Shown here: one piece after another, positions 17,890 to 26,090 of the stretch
Position numbering within the stretch: position 1 is the stretch's first letter
How the letters are laid out: each line of letters starts with the position of its first letter
Assembly: GCA_964560085.1 (NCBI GenBank)
Contig: CAZLKF010000001.1
Span: 62,001-126,000 of the forward strand
Source of the DNA: RUG11241 sp964560085
GTDB taxonomy: Bacteria; Bacillota_I; Bacilli_A; RF39; UBA660
Length of the DNA stretch: 64,000 nucleotides
Direction: 5' to 3'
Program-made: the position numbers and the translations under genes
The notes under the pieces: generated by a model
What the model was told of the DNA's origin: nothing
The model's input: the letters and a program-made list of their open reading frames with translations, nothing else
Databases searched by the model: none

Positions 17890-19323
17890 TTATTTTGAAC
17901 ATTCAGTTTTACAATCATCAATTGTTGTAACTTTTGTATTACCTGTTTTTTTATAACCATTTTTAATTAATGTTTGATCATTGGCTAAAGCACTCCATTT
18001 TATAGAGATTTTTGCTTCTGTTTTAATTAATGTTCTATATCTATATAATGTAACTTCTTTATATGATGTCGTTGATATATCACATTTATTACTACTATTT
18101 AGAACACCTTCACTACATGAATAGTTTGCTTTCTTAATAGGATCAGTAGTTGCCACTGTTGTAGTAGTTGTTGTACATGTTTTCTTATCTGGTGATAATG
18201 TATAATTAGTTGCACAACTATATGTTAAATCAGTAGTAGAAGTTGTTGTTTTATAACATTTTGTGCCAGCACTGTTCATACTATAACCTGATGGACATTT
18301 ATAATCTGCAACATACGATTCGCCAACTAATTTTTTACTACATGTTGTTCCAGATAATTTATAACTTAAATCACTACAAGAGTATGTAATTGTCATCTCT
18401 GTTTCACATCCACTACATGCAGCAGTAAATGTTACATGTGGTTTTGCTACTGTAGTCACTGTTTTATAACATTCAGTACCAGATAATGTATATGATGAAT
18501 CTTTACAAGCATAAACTTCAATCTTATTTACATAACTATAATTTTTCTTTGTACATGCTGTTTTAGCACTATTTAATGAATATCCACTTGGACAACTTAT
18601 TGTTGAAGCGACTGATGATGTAATATCGTCATTTTTAGTACATGTACTTTTATCAGTACTTAAATTATATCCACTTGGACAACTATATGTATAAGACACT
18701 TTTGGATCAACAGTAGATGTAACAATAACTGGCTCTTTTACTATTTTTGTTTCAACTTCCCTTGTTGATGTACCAACAACTTTTGTTTTGCTCCAACTTG
18801 ACCATGTTGACCACTTTTCTGTAGCATCAGTTATTTTCTTATATTCATATAATATTTGTTCTTTCTTTTCACATAAATTATCAGCACAATAATCATAGCA
18901 TCCTATTGTTGTTGTAATATTTTTAGTTGTGCCTGAACATGTAAGAACAACATTCATAGAATATTCGCTTCCAACTTTTGTAACTTCAATATACGAACTA
19001 TTACTATCACATTTATTACCATTAGCATCAATAAAATCAACAACCATTGATTTTTCTAACATTTGTGCCAATGTTAATTTTACTTTTTCGCCTTCTTCTT
19101 TTGGCATTCTAGCAGTCGTAAAGTATTCACGACCAGCATCTTTCATACTTAGAAGATTTTGATTAAATAATAATACAGCTGTTGCTGAATCATTATTTCC
19201 ACCATTCTTTTCTATATAGCTTTTGGTTGGAAATAACCACATTAGGACAAATATAAATAATAAAATTACTAATACTTGTGCTATAAAACCTATAATACTA
19301 AATCCATTTCTTTCTTCTTCCAT
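17890..19323 (-). CDS. Cys-rich repeat surface protein with prepilin-like N-terminus
   Basis: A 477-residue protein with a short charged leader, then NGFSIIGFIAQVLVILLFIFVLMW, a single membrane helix whose GFS start resembles the cleavage site of type IV prepilins but lacks the usual Glu at +5 (Gly instead). After residue 200 come about seven irregular repeats of the form YxCPSGYxLSxDxxxCxK, each with a cysteine pair, separated by Thr/Ser-rich spacers; these resemble small disulfide-bonded knots of eukaryotic-like Cys-rich domains. Extracellular location is likely. Function unknown. It has a consensus promoter and leads a two-gene operon. Confidence 0.75.
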   Translation of the reverse strand: MEEERNGFSIIGFIAQVLVILLFIFVLMWLFPTKSYIEKNGGNNDSATAVLLFNQNLLSMKDAGREYFTTARMPKEEGEKVKLTLAQMLEKSMVVDFIDANGNKCDSNSSYIEVTKVGSEYSMNVVLTCSGTTKNITTTIGCYDYCADNLCEKKEQILYEYKKITDATEKWSTWSSWSKTKVVGTSTREVETKIVKEPVIVTSTVDPKVSYTYSCPSGYNLSTDKSTCTKNDDITSSVASTISCPSGYSLNSAKTACTKKNYSYVNKIEVYACKDSSYTLSGTECYKTVTTVAKPHVTFTAACSGCETEMTITYSCSDLSYKLSGTTCSKKLVGESYVADYKCPSGYSMNSAGTKCYKTTTSTTDLTYSCATNYTLSPDKKTCTTTTTTVATTDPIKKANYSCSEGVLNSSNKCDISTTSYKEVTLYRYRTLIKTEAKISIKWSALANDQTLIKNGYKKTGNTKVTTIDDCKTECSK

Positions 19324-19351
19324 ATTTCTTCCCCCTTTAAATATGACGCAT

Positions 19352-19379
19352 ATTATAACAGAAATTTTGTTTTTGTCAA
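19352..19379 (-). promoter_or_regulatory. consensus sigma-A promoter for the Cys-rich repeat gene
   Basis: Minus-strand TTGACA (19374-19379), a 16-base spacer ending in TG plus one base, and TATAAT (19352-19357). The leader to the ATG at 19323 is about 20 bases and holds AAAGGGGGAAG. The layout copies that of the 17113 gene. Confidence 0.87.
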
Positions 19380-19447
19380 ATTATTACAACAATTGCTTTT
19401 TTCTAATTTCTGGCGAGTAATTATATCACATAATTATATTGTTAAAA

Positions 19448-20056
19448 TTAATTTTTTAACATTTTTTTTAGTTTGATTTTTATTCTTTGTAAAGCATTAT
19501 CAATGACTTTAGCATCTTTATCCAATATTTCAGCTATTTCTCTATAATTTAAACCGCTAATTTTAAGCATAAAAACTTTTTCTTCTAAATCAGTTAACTC
19601 TTTTTTTAAGTTTTTTATTATCTCTTCTTCGTTTTCATGCTCAAACAATTTATATTCAGGATTATAACTATTATCACCAATTCTTTCTCCTAATTCGATG
19701 TTTTCCTCATTTAGAGTATCACTTAAAGACACAGACTCATTAAGTAAACGATTTTTTTGACGATTAGCAGAAATAATTAAAGAAATAATTTTTCCTTCGA
19801 TACATTTTTTAGCGTAAGTAAAAAATATGTTTTCTTTATTTTCTTTGTAAGTTGTAATAGCTGAATTAAGTCCCAACATACCTTCTTGAATTAAATCGTT
19901 GATTTCTAAACCATTATTTTTACAATATTTAAACATTTTATTAGCAACATTAATAATAAAAGGGCGATATTTTGTAAACATAACATCACTAGCTACATCA
20001 TTTGCCTCACTTATATACATAAGTAACTCATTATCATTATAGTCACGATAATCCAT
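19448..20056 (-). CDS. sigH: RNA polymerase sigma factor SigH (Spo0H-like)
   Basis: A 202-residue sigma-70 family factor. Region 2 includes FTKYRPFIINVANKMF, NDLIQEGMLGL (core binding) and a -10 recognition helix around FTYAKKCIEGKIISLIISANRQK; region 4 ends with LNYREIAEILDKDAKVIDNALQRIKIKLKK, close to the end of Bacillus SigH. Gene order supports this: in Bacillus, mrnC, rlmB, yacP and sigH are consecutive, and here mrnC, rlmB and this gene are consecutive with yacP missing. In Bacillus SigH drives early sporulation and competence genes; in non-sporulating relatives it controls competence. Confidence 0.88.
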   Translation of the reverse strand: MDYRDYNDNELLMYISEANDVASDVMFTKYRPFIINVANKMFKYCKNNGLEINDLIQEGMLGLNSAITTYKENKENIFFTYAKKCIEGKIISLIISANRQKNRLLNESVSLSDTLNEENIELGERIGDNSYNPEYKLFEHENEEEIIKNLKKELTDLEEKVFMLKISGLNYREIAEILDKDAKVIDNALQRIKIKLKKMLKN

Positions 20057-20063
20057 TCAATCA

Positions 20064-20759
20064 CTACTTTCTTTTGTTTGCAGCTTCAAATATAACAATG
20101 CCAGCAGCAACTGAGGCATTTAAACTATTTACTTTCCCATACATAGGAATGGATGCAATAAAATCACAATTTTTAAGAGCAATATCACTAATACCAGTCC
20201 CTTCATTGCCTATTACAATAGCTATTTTTCCATTGTAGTCAACATCATGATAGTCAGTTCCCTGCATATCTGTGCCAACTATCCAATAATTATATTTTTT
20301 TAGTTCTCTTAATGTAGCAGCAATATTTGTAACTTTAATGATATTTACATTATTAGTAGTCCCAGCACTAGTGTGAACAACTGTTGAGCTAATTTCAACG
20401 CTTCTATTTTCAGGTAAAACAATAGCATCAACACCTGCAGCTTCACAAGTTCTAATAATAGCTCCTAAGTTATGTGGATCTTCTAGGTGATCTAAAATAA
20501 CCACTAAAGCTTTTTCTAAATTAAAAATTGTCTGCAATTCTTTATATTTGAAATCTTCGATTTCTAATATTATACCTTGATGATTACCTTTTGTCTTGTT
20601 TGCCATTTCAAATTTTGTCAAAGTATTTATTTGCAAATTTTTGTTTTTTATCATACTAATTAATTCTTTATCATTAAAATTTTCTTGTAAAAAAACCTTT
20701 TTTATTAATTTTTCACTATTTAACATTTCTTTGGCGACATTTCTGCCATAAACTATCAT
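20064..20759 (-). CDS. rlmB: 23S rRNA (guanosine 2'-O)-methyltransferase RlmB
   Basis: A 231-residue SPOUT (trefoil-knot) methyltransferase that modifies 23S rRNA with S-adenosylmethionine. An N-terminal substrate-binding domain (about 1-75) precedes the knot domain with motif 1 DPHNLGAIIRTCEAAGVDAI, motif 2 IVIGNEGTGI and motif 3 IPMYGKVNSLNASVAAGI, all intact. Length is normal. It is one base from the end of mrnC and 7 bases before sigH, so the three form an operon. Confidence 0.95.
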   Translation of the reverse strand: MIVYGRNVAKEMLNSEKLIKKVFLQENFNDKELISMIKNKNLQINTLTKFEMANKTKGNHQGIILEIEDFKYKELQTIFNLEKALVVILDHLEDPHNLGAIIRTCEAAGVDAIVLPENRSVEISSTVVHTSAGTTNNVNIIKVTNIAATLRELKKYNYWIVGTDMQGTDYHDVDYNGKIAIVIGNEGTGISDIALKNCDFIASIPMYGKVNSLNASVAAGIVIFEAANKRK

Positions 20760-20760
20760 T

Positions 20761-21132
20761 TTAATTCACCTCAATAATTTTTTCTAATATTTCTTCTATT
20801 CGTGTATTATCTTTATTTAAATAAAGGAATCCAATAATTGCTTCAAAAGCAGTGGCATATTTATAAGTTATGATGTCGGTGTTTTTAGGATGTCTCGTCC
20901 CTTTATGATTTCTAGCACGCATCATTATATTAATTTCTTTATCGGTTAAAATATTTTCATTTATCAACTTTTCTAGAAATTTACGTTGAGAAATCGCACT
21001 AACGTATTTAATTGCTTCATGTTGTAAATTATTGACTTTCATTATTCCTTGTTTAATTAAATATTCTCTTATATATATTTCATATACAGCATCCCCTATA
21101 TAAGCAAGGGTTAAAATATTATAATCTATCAA
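20761..21132 (-). CDS. mrnC: mini-ribonuclease III
   Basis: A 123-residue dimeric endonuclease, an RNase III catalytic domain without the RNA-binding domain, which matures 23S rRNA in Firmicutes. The signature LAYIGDAVYEIYIREYL supplies catalytic acidic residues; RARNHKG and TAFEAIIGFLY complete the metal site. Length matches the family. The ATG overlaps the end of rbgA by 14 bases, showing coupling, and rlmB follows by one base. Confidence 0.96.
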   Translation of the reverse strand: MIDYNILTLAYIGDAVYEIYIREYLIKQGIMKVNNLQHEAIKYVSAISQRKFLEKLINENILTDKEINIMMRARNHKGTRHPKNTDIITYKYATAFEAIIGFLYLNKDNTRIEEILEKIIEVN

Positions 21133-22030
21133 ATGTAACTCCTTTAATTACCCCTTGTTTAACATCAGACATTATTAAAGAGATAACCTTATCATAATCA
21201 ACTTCGCCACCCTTAACAAGGCAACCACGTTTCTTGCCTATAAACTCTAAGGTTTCAATAATATCGTCGTTAATTTCCTTAATTTGATAACGTTCAAGAA
21301 GAATATTAGGATATAATTCTTTCAATGTTCTCAAAACATATTCACAGACATCATATAACGGAAGTATTTCTTCTTTTATTGCCGTAAAAGCTGCTAAATT
21401 TAAGGCAACATTTCCGATATCAATTTTAGGCCATAAAATTCCCGGAGTATCTAGTAATTCAATATCTTCATTTATTCTTATCCAATTTAACTCTTTAGTA
21501 ACACCTGGTTTATTACCAACATTAACAGCTTTTTTACCGACTAATCTGTTTATTAAAGTTGATTTCCCAACGTTAGGAATGCCTACTACTAAAACATGTG
21601 TTTTTTTCTTTAAAAGGCCTTTTTTAATTCTTTCTTCATTGATATCTTTCATTGTCTGTTCAGTTAATTCAATTAATTTACTCATATTAAATGTATGTTC
21701 TAAATCTAAACAGATAGTTCTATATCCTTTGTTTTCATAATATTTAACCCATTTTCTTGTTTCATTCATATCACATAAATCAATTTTATTAAAAATAAGA
21801 ATTCTTGGTTTACTACCGATATATTCATCAAGATCTGGTAATTTTGAAGAATTTGGAATTCTAGCATCAATCACTTCATAAACAACATCTATCAATTCAA
21901 TATTCTCTCTTATTAGTCTTTTAGCCTTTGCCATATGACCAGGATACCAATTTATATTTGTAGTATTAGTTTTTTCTTCTACCGGTTTATTTTTTCGTTC
22001 TTCTCTTTTTTGATACATGTTTTTAGCCAT
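21119..22030 (-). CDS. rbgA: ribosome biogenesis GTPase RbgA (YlqF)
   Basis: A 303-residue circularly permuted GTPase needed for late assembly of the 50S subunit. The motif order G4 (FNKIDLCD), G1 (GIPNVGKST), G3 (DTPGILWP) is the permuted signature, preceded by the INWYPGHMAKA segment unique to this family. The C-terminal ANTAR-like domain ends near GCLVKGGEVDYDKV. An AGGAGG ribosome binding site precedes the ATG. In Bacillus this gene lies elsewhere (by rnhB); here it leads the mrnC-rlmB-sigH operon. Confidence 0.96.
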   Translation of the reverse strand: MAKNMYQKREERKNKPVEEKTNTTNINWYPGHMAKAKRLIRENIELIDVVYEVIDARIPNSSKLPDLDEYIGSKPRILIFNKIDLCDMNETRKWVKYYENKGYRTICLDLEHTFNMSKLIELTEQTMKDINEERIKKGLLKKKTHVLVVGIPNVGKSTLINRLVGKKAVNVGNKPGVTKELNWIRINEDIELLDTPGILWPKIDIGNVALNLAAFTAIKEEILPLYDVCEYVLRTLKELYPNILLERYQIKEINDDIIETLEFIGKKRGCLVKGGEVDYDKVISLIMSDVKQGVIKGVTFDRL

Positions 22031-22151
22031 ATATATTACCTCCTATTTATATATTTTTATATAGAAATTAACTATTCTTTCTTTCATTTCAAAATTACTG
22101 TGTTTTTGGAAAGCTGAACATTATTATTTTTATTTTGTCTAATTACACTTT

Positions 22152-22469
22152 CTATAATTTTGTATTATCATCTATCCAACTAAAAAAGGTAGCATTCCCA
22201 TCTACTAATTCTACACACGAGATTTCTGATACTTCATAATCATTAATTTTATTTATCTCGGCTGCTATTTTAGTAAATAGATTTTTCTTAGTCCTGAATT
22301 CTAATTTAAATTCATCGCATTCTTCTATTTTATTATTCCAGTAATATTTTGAGTGCACTTTTGATATTTGACTACCAGCTATTAATTTTTTTTCTAATAA
22401 ACAATCAATTATTTTATTTGCAATATCTTCTTTATTGCAAAAAGTACTAATTGTAACGTAATTCTTCAT
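22152..22469 (-). CDS. cutA: CutA1-like divalent-cation tolerance protein
   Basis: A 105-residue protein with the CutA1 pattern: TISTFCNKEDIANKI, YWNNKIEECDEFKLEFRTKK, and YEVSEISCVELVDGNATFFSWI at the C-terminus, corresponding to the family's Y-E-V-P-E-I and D-G-N-x-x-Y-x-x-W-I. CutA1 proteins are small trimers structurally like PII; metal tolerance is reported in E. coli, but the general role is unclear. The usual Pro of YEVPE is Ser here. The ribosome binding site is weak (GGTAA). It stands alone between rbgA and the ATP-grasp gene. Confidence 0.82.
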   Translation of the reverse strand: MKNYVTISTFCNKEDIANKIIDCLLEKKLIAGSQISKVHSKYYWNNKIEECDEFKLEFRTKKNLFTKIAAEINKINDYEVSEISCVELVDGNATFFSWIDDNTKL

Positions 22470-22610
22470 TTTTTTACCATTCTTTCATTTCTTTATGCTT
22501 TTTTCATATAAATAAAATCTAAGTTATAAATTTGTCATATTTTAGCCGAAAACCTTATTTTTTTACTTTAATGTTAAATTTCTTCATCATTACAGATATT
22601 TAAACATTTT

Positions 22611-23624
22611 TTAATCAATATTTTTCTTAAAATTATCATAATAATTACGCATTAATATTATTCCTGTTTCACTATTATTAATATTTATAGGCTCTCCTAA
22701 TATTTTTTTGATTCCTAAATACGGAATATTATTTCCAGCAATTCTGCAAATACTCATACTTCCTTGAATTCTAGGATTGATTTCCAATATCTTTATATTA
22801 CCTTTATCATCACTTTTTAATTCAAAACCAAAAACACCATCAAGTTTTAACTCTTTAACAATTTTTTGGCAATAATCAGCTATTCTCTCATCATAGATGG
22901 TCACACCTTCAATCATGTTTCCATTAATTTCCTTATTAACGATAACCTGTACTTGTATTAGAACTTCACCAATATTTGCCAAAAGATGAATTACATATTG
23001 CTTACCAGGCAAATATTCCATCATTACTTGCTCATAAAAAGGATTTAATTCGAAGGTTTTATAAATTTCTTGATAAGACTTCACAGGGTAACTGTAATTG
23101 CCATTATCACCAATTATCATAAACCCTCTAGCTCCTGAAGAAATAGTCGGTTTAATACAAATTTGTTTACATTTGTTTTTTAGGTATTTATAAGTTTTTT
23201 CTAACTCCTCAGAGCTATTAATTACACAATAGTTTGGAACTAGTATATTCTTTTTTTCTAACATAGAATACAACTTGCCCTTATTAATCACATCATCATA
23301 ATAAGGTGTATTTAGCATCATAACTTTAAAATTCGAGAATTTTTCGATATGATTTCTTATTTTTATTAGTTCGAAATCAATTAATGGAATAATTATATCA
23401 ACTTTTTCTTTTATAGCAATAGTTAAAAGTTCATTTATATAATTGTCATCATTATATCTTGGAATTTTATAATATTTATCCAATAATTCAAAAGAAGAAA
23501 CATTTTCTTTTATATCGCAACCAATTATTCTTATTTTTCTTTCACTAATGTGTTTAAAATTCGACAATACACTAGAAGAAACCATTGAACCAACACCAGT
23601 CACTAAAATTGTTATACTATTCAT
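22611..23624 (-). CDS. ATP-grasp enzyme (CarB-like ligase)
   Basis: A 337-residue ATP-grasp protein with a pre-ATP-grasp nucleotide-like domain (ITILVTGVGSMVSSSVL, GCDIKEN), the grasp domain with CIKPTISSGARGF, YLPGKQYVIHLLA and the metal-binding FELKSDDKGNIKILEINPRIQGS. Such enzymes ligate a carboxylate to an amine or similar nucleophile with ATP; close kin resemble CarB half-domains and sugar- or amino-acid-ligases in surface clusters. The ATG at 23624 has AGGAT upstream and overlaps the PIG-L stop by 8 bases; a frame extending to 23660 lacks a site. Substrate unknown, but coupling to a deacetylase suggests acylation of a freed amine. Confidence 0.85.
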   Translation of the reverse strand: MNSITILVTGVGSMVSSSVLSNFKHISERKIRIIGCDIKENVSSFELLDKYYKIPRYNDDNYINELLTIAIKEKVDIIIPLIDFELIKIRNHIEKFSNFKVMMLNTPYYDDVINKGKLYSMLEKKNILVPNYCVINSSEELEKTYKYLKNKCKQICIKPTISSGARGFMIIGDNGNYSYPVKSYQEIYKTFELNPFYEQVMMEYLPGKQYVIHLLANIGEVLIQVQVIVNKEINGNMIEGVTIYDERIADYCQKIVKELKLDGVFGFELKSDDKGNIKILEINPRIQGSMSICRIAGNNIPYLGIKKILGEPININNSETGIILMRNYYDNFKKNID

Positions 23625-24300
23625 TTTCAATCCTAAAGACAGTTTCAAATGATTCTGCATAATCTAAACCACTTTGGCATCCTCTATATGTTGCTAGGGC
23701 CCTAATGTTTTCTTCTGATCTAGGATGAGGAAATTCTTTAATAGCACTATCATATAATTTTAAGGCTTCAATTTTCTTATTTAATCCATGTATTCCAACT
23801 CTTTCATAAGTATTGGGCATAAAGCAAGCTGAGGTAGACCATTCGGTTGATGATAAAACTTCCATGTATCTGTATTCTTTAATTTTATTAGTTGAATTAT
23901 TTCTTTGATATATTCTAACAGCTTCATCACAAGCTTCAGACACCATTTTATGATCATTATTTATATCCTTATTAGAATGTGTTATAACAATATCAGGATT
24001 AGATTCTAAGATACTATTTTCAATACTTTGAACTAAATTTAAATGAGGTATTGTATTCATTTTAATGTTTGGATATTCATAAAGATATTTATTTCTGATT
24101 TCCATAAATGTTGCAACTTTTTCTATAATCTCGATTATATCTTTACCAATGATATTGCTTTTTCTAGCTTCCACCTTAGCACACATAATACAGACATCTA
24201 CTTCATTATTATTTTTAATTAATTTAGAAATCGTGGCACCGGCGCCCAAAATTTCATCATCTGGATGAGCTACTACTATTAAATACCTCAAAATATCCAT
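23617..24300 (-). CDS. PIG-L family deacetylase
   Basis: A 227-residue zinc-dependent N-acetylglucosaminyl deacetylase-like enzyme. The start motif VVAHPDDEILGAG gives the His-Pro-Asp-Asp metal and catalytic residues, and THSNKDINNDHKMVSEA gives the second histidine cluster. Relatives remove acetyl from GlcNAc in GPI, mycothiol, bacillithiol (BshB) and glycan pathways. The AAAGGAG site directly abuts the ATG at 24300, so a TTG nine bases further in (24291) is an alternative start. It overlaps the following ATP-grasp gene, which points to a two-step modification: deacetylate an amino sugar, then attach a group. Confidence 0.87.
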   Translation of the reverse strand: MDILRYLIVVAHPDDEILGAGATISKLIKNNNEVDVCIMCAKVEARKSNIIGKDIIEIIEKVATFMEIRNKYLYEYPNIKMNTIPHLNLVQSIENSILESNPDIVITHSNKDINNDHKMVSEACDEAVRIYQRNNSTNKIKEYRYMEVLSSTEWSTSACFMPNTYERVGIHGLNKKIEALKLYDSAIKEFPHPRSEENIRALATYRGCQSGLDYAESFETVFRIENE

Positions 24301-24379
24301 CTCCTTTAATTTATTATAGATGTAATCGATCTCTGCATATTTTTATTGGTCAATATATTGATATCAAAGACTTTTTAAA

Positions 24380-24718
24380 TTATTTATTATTTTCTAGATA
24401 ATTAACTTTCTTACCATGTTCAATAGCATATGCAATTTCCGACTTTGTACTTTCGCCAATATAGCCATTAACATTAATAACAAAAATCTCATCGGCCATA
24501 TCTATTTTTCGTTTATGCATATCATCCAGCATTTCTTTTGTTTTTGTAAGCGTTCCTTCATCCATGTTTTCCCAAACTTCAGAATCGCCTGAATGTCCAA
24601 ATAAACCAACTGATATTACTATATTCCCGTCAAGTGTCAATTTTTTCTGAGCTTCCATAAATTCATTTTTAAATCTTGTTGATCCACATAATGTAATTAC
24701 TTTATAATTTGCTACCAT
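24380..24718 (-). CDS. nucleoside 2-deoxyribosyltransferase-like protein
   Basis: A 112-residue Rossmann-like protein with ITLCGSTRFKNEFMEAQ at the start, DDMHKRKIDMADEIFVINVNGYIGESTKSEIAYAIEHGKKV at the end. This is the pattern of short nucleoside 2-deoxyribosyltransferase-like proteins and the related DUF4406 family, in which the ESTKSEI glutamate is the nucleophile position. Members cleave N-glycosidic bonds in nucleotides or act in nucleotide salvage; the substrate here cannot be told. An AGGAAA ribosome binding site precedes the ATG. It lies 9 bases after the coiled-coil gene. Confidence 0.82.
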   Translation of the reverse strand: MVANYKVITLCGSTRFKNEFMEAQKKLTLDGNIVISVGLFGHSGDSEVWENMDEGTLTKTKEMLDDMHKRKIDMADEIFVINVNGYIGESTKSEIAYAIEHGKKVNYLENNK

Positions 24719-24727
24719 ATTTTCCTC

Positions 24728-26035
24728 CTATGAAACTTTTCTTTCTAAAATTTTTGTTTTTGATTTTTCTAATTTTTGCTCAATTGCTTCTATTTTAATT
24801 TTTTTTACCGTCAATCCTTTTTCAACCAACTCAATACGTTTAATTAATTTTTGAGAATCGGTTATTTCATATTTATGTAATTCAATTTTCGTTTTTAATT
24901 CTTTTATTTCTTTTAAAGTATCATTGAGTAAGAATGAAGATGTTCGTATACAAGAACTGCATCTGTCTATATCAGAAGAAGTAATTGTATAATTATTAAT
25001 TGTTCGATCTTTTTGCTCATAATGAATAGCACTCCTCATTTGCTTGACTGATCTATTAATCAGACTTGAACCCAATGTAAATCCGCCAATTCTTGAAAAT
25101 GGTAAAGTCAAAATTCCTAAACCTAAGCTCAAAAAATTATTAAAGAAATGATTTAATCCTTTTAGTTGATAATTTGTTGTTGTTTTCGTGTTATATTCAT
25201 CAATATGTTCTAAAATGTAATCAAAATTAGATGATTGATCACTAACATCGTGATTCAATTTTTTTAACCATTGTTCAGAATTACGAATTTTTTGTTCTAA
25301 GTATTGCAACTTTTCATGAGAAATTTGAATATTCATATCCGTTCGTGGCTTTAATTCATCATTACCAGTTAATTTTATTTCATTTTCATCAAATTTAAAA
25401 ACGTCTTCAACGATATTTTTATCTTCAATTTGGGCATCAATAAAATCCTTTATTTCTTCAATGAGTAAAGTTCTTTCAAATACCACTTCAGAACAACAAC
25501 GCAGAATTAAAATATTATAGACAAGATCCATATTTAAATCTTGTTCTGATACATTATAAATTTTAGAATACTCTAAAACTAAATCTTGTTCTAAAGCATT
25601 ACTTTCAATGTAATTTATTACACTTGTCTTTTCTGGCAAACCATCAACAATCGGGAATGTATGAGTTTCATTGTTATTTTTTAGTATTTCTTCTAATGGC
25701 CCTATTCCTTTTCTAAACTTTCTAACTTGAATAAGCTCTAGTTCTCGTTTCTCAAAACTCTTTTTTTCTTTTTTCAAAGAATACTTAATAGGGCAAATTG
25801 TCCCATCATATAAATCCAAACTATTTACCTTTAATTTTGGATTAAAAACGTATATAACAGGCATATAAAAAAACTGCGTTATTTTTTTTATATGCAAAAT
25901 TCGCTTGGCATTAATATTGCTGAATTGTAAACGAAGTTTTTTCTTACGAGAAATTCGCATTAAAATATTTAATACTCGTAATCGATCTTTCAAACTTCCT
26001 TTGGCTACTCCACTTGTTTCATTATCAGAATCCAC
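24728..26035 (-). CDS. hypothetical coiled-coil protein
   Basis: I do not recognise this product. I choose the GTG at 26035 (435 residues) because GGTGA lies five bases before it and a TGTTAAAAT element lies 16 bases upstream, the same spacing as at other genes here; a TTG at 26083 would add 16 residues. The N-terminal part is basic; about 220-300 is charged and helical; about 300-345 is hydrophobic and Gly-rich (HFFNNFLSLGLGILTLPFSRIGGFTLGSS) and could insert in membrane; a cysteine pair CSSC follows; the last 75 residues look like coiled coil. Confidence 0.65.
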   Translation of the reverse strand: MDSDNETSGVAKGSLKDRLRVLNILMRISRKKKLRLQFSNINAKRILHIKKITQFFYMPVIYVFNPKLKVNSLDLYDGTICPIKYSLKKEKKSFEKRELELIQVRKFRKGIGPLEEILKNNNETHTFPIVDGLPEKTSVINYIESNALEQDLVLEYSKIYNVSEQDLNMDLVYNILILRCCSEVVFERTLLIEEIKDFIDAQIEDKNIVEDVFKFDENEIKLTGNDELKPRTDMNIQISHEKLQYLEQKIRNSEQWLKKLNHDVSDQSSNFDYILEHIDEYNTKTTTNYQLKGLNHFFNNFLSLGLGILTLPFSRIGGFTLGSSLINRSVKQMRSAIHYEQKDRTINNYTITSSDIDRCSSCIRTSSFLLNDTLKEIKELKTKIELHKYEITDSQKLIKRIELVEKGLTVKKIKIEAIEQKLEKSKTKILERKVS

Positions 26036-26051
26036 ATAAATCACCAAGTTT

Positions 26052-26060
26052 ATTTTAACA
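26052..26060 (-). promoter_or_regulatory. extended -10-like element for the coiled-coil gene
   Basis: TGTTAAAAT on the minus strand, one mismatch from TGTTATAAT, lies 16 bases before the GTG at 26035. The spacing matches other promoters in the window and supports that start. Confidence 0.45.
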
Positions 26061-26090
26061 GAAACACATTTTAAAGTAAACAAAAAGAAA

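Noticed and set aside
22031..22151. Small RNA or gene in the gap between rbgA and cutA
   Set aside because: About 120 bases of AT-rich sequence with no promoter-terminator pair and no frame with a start site.
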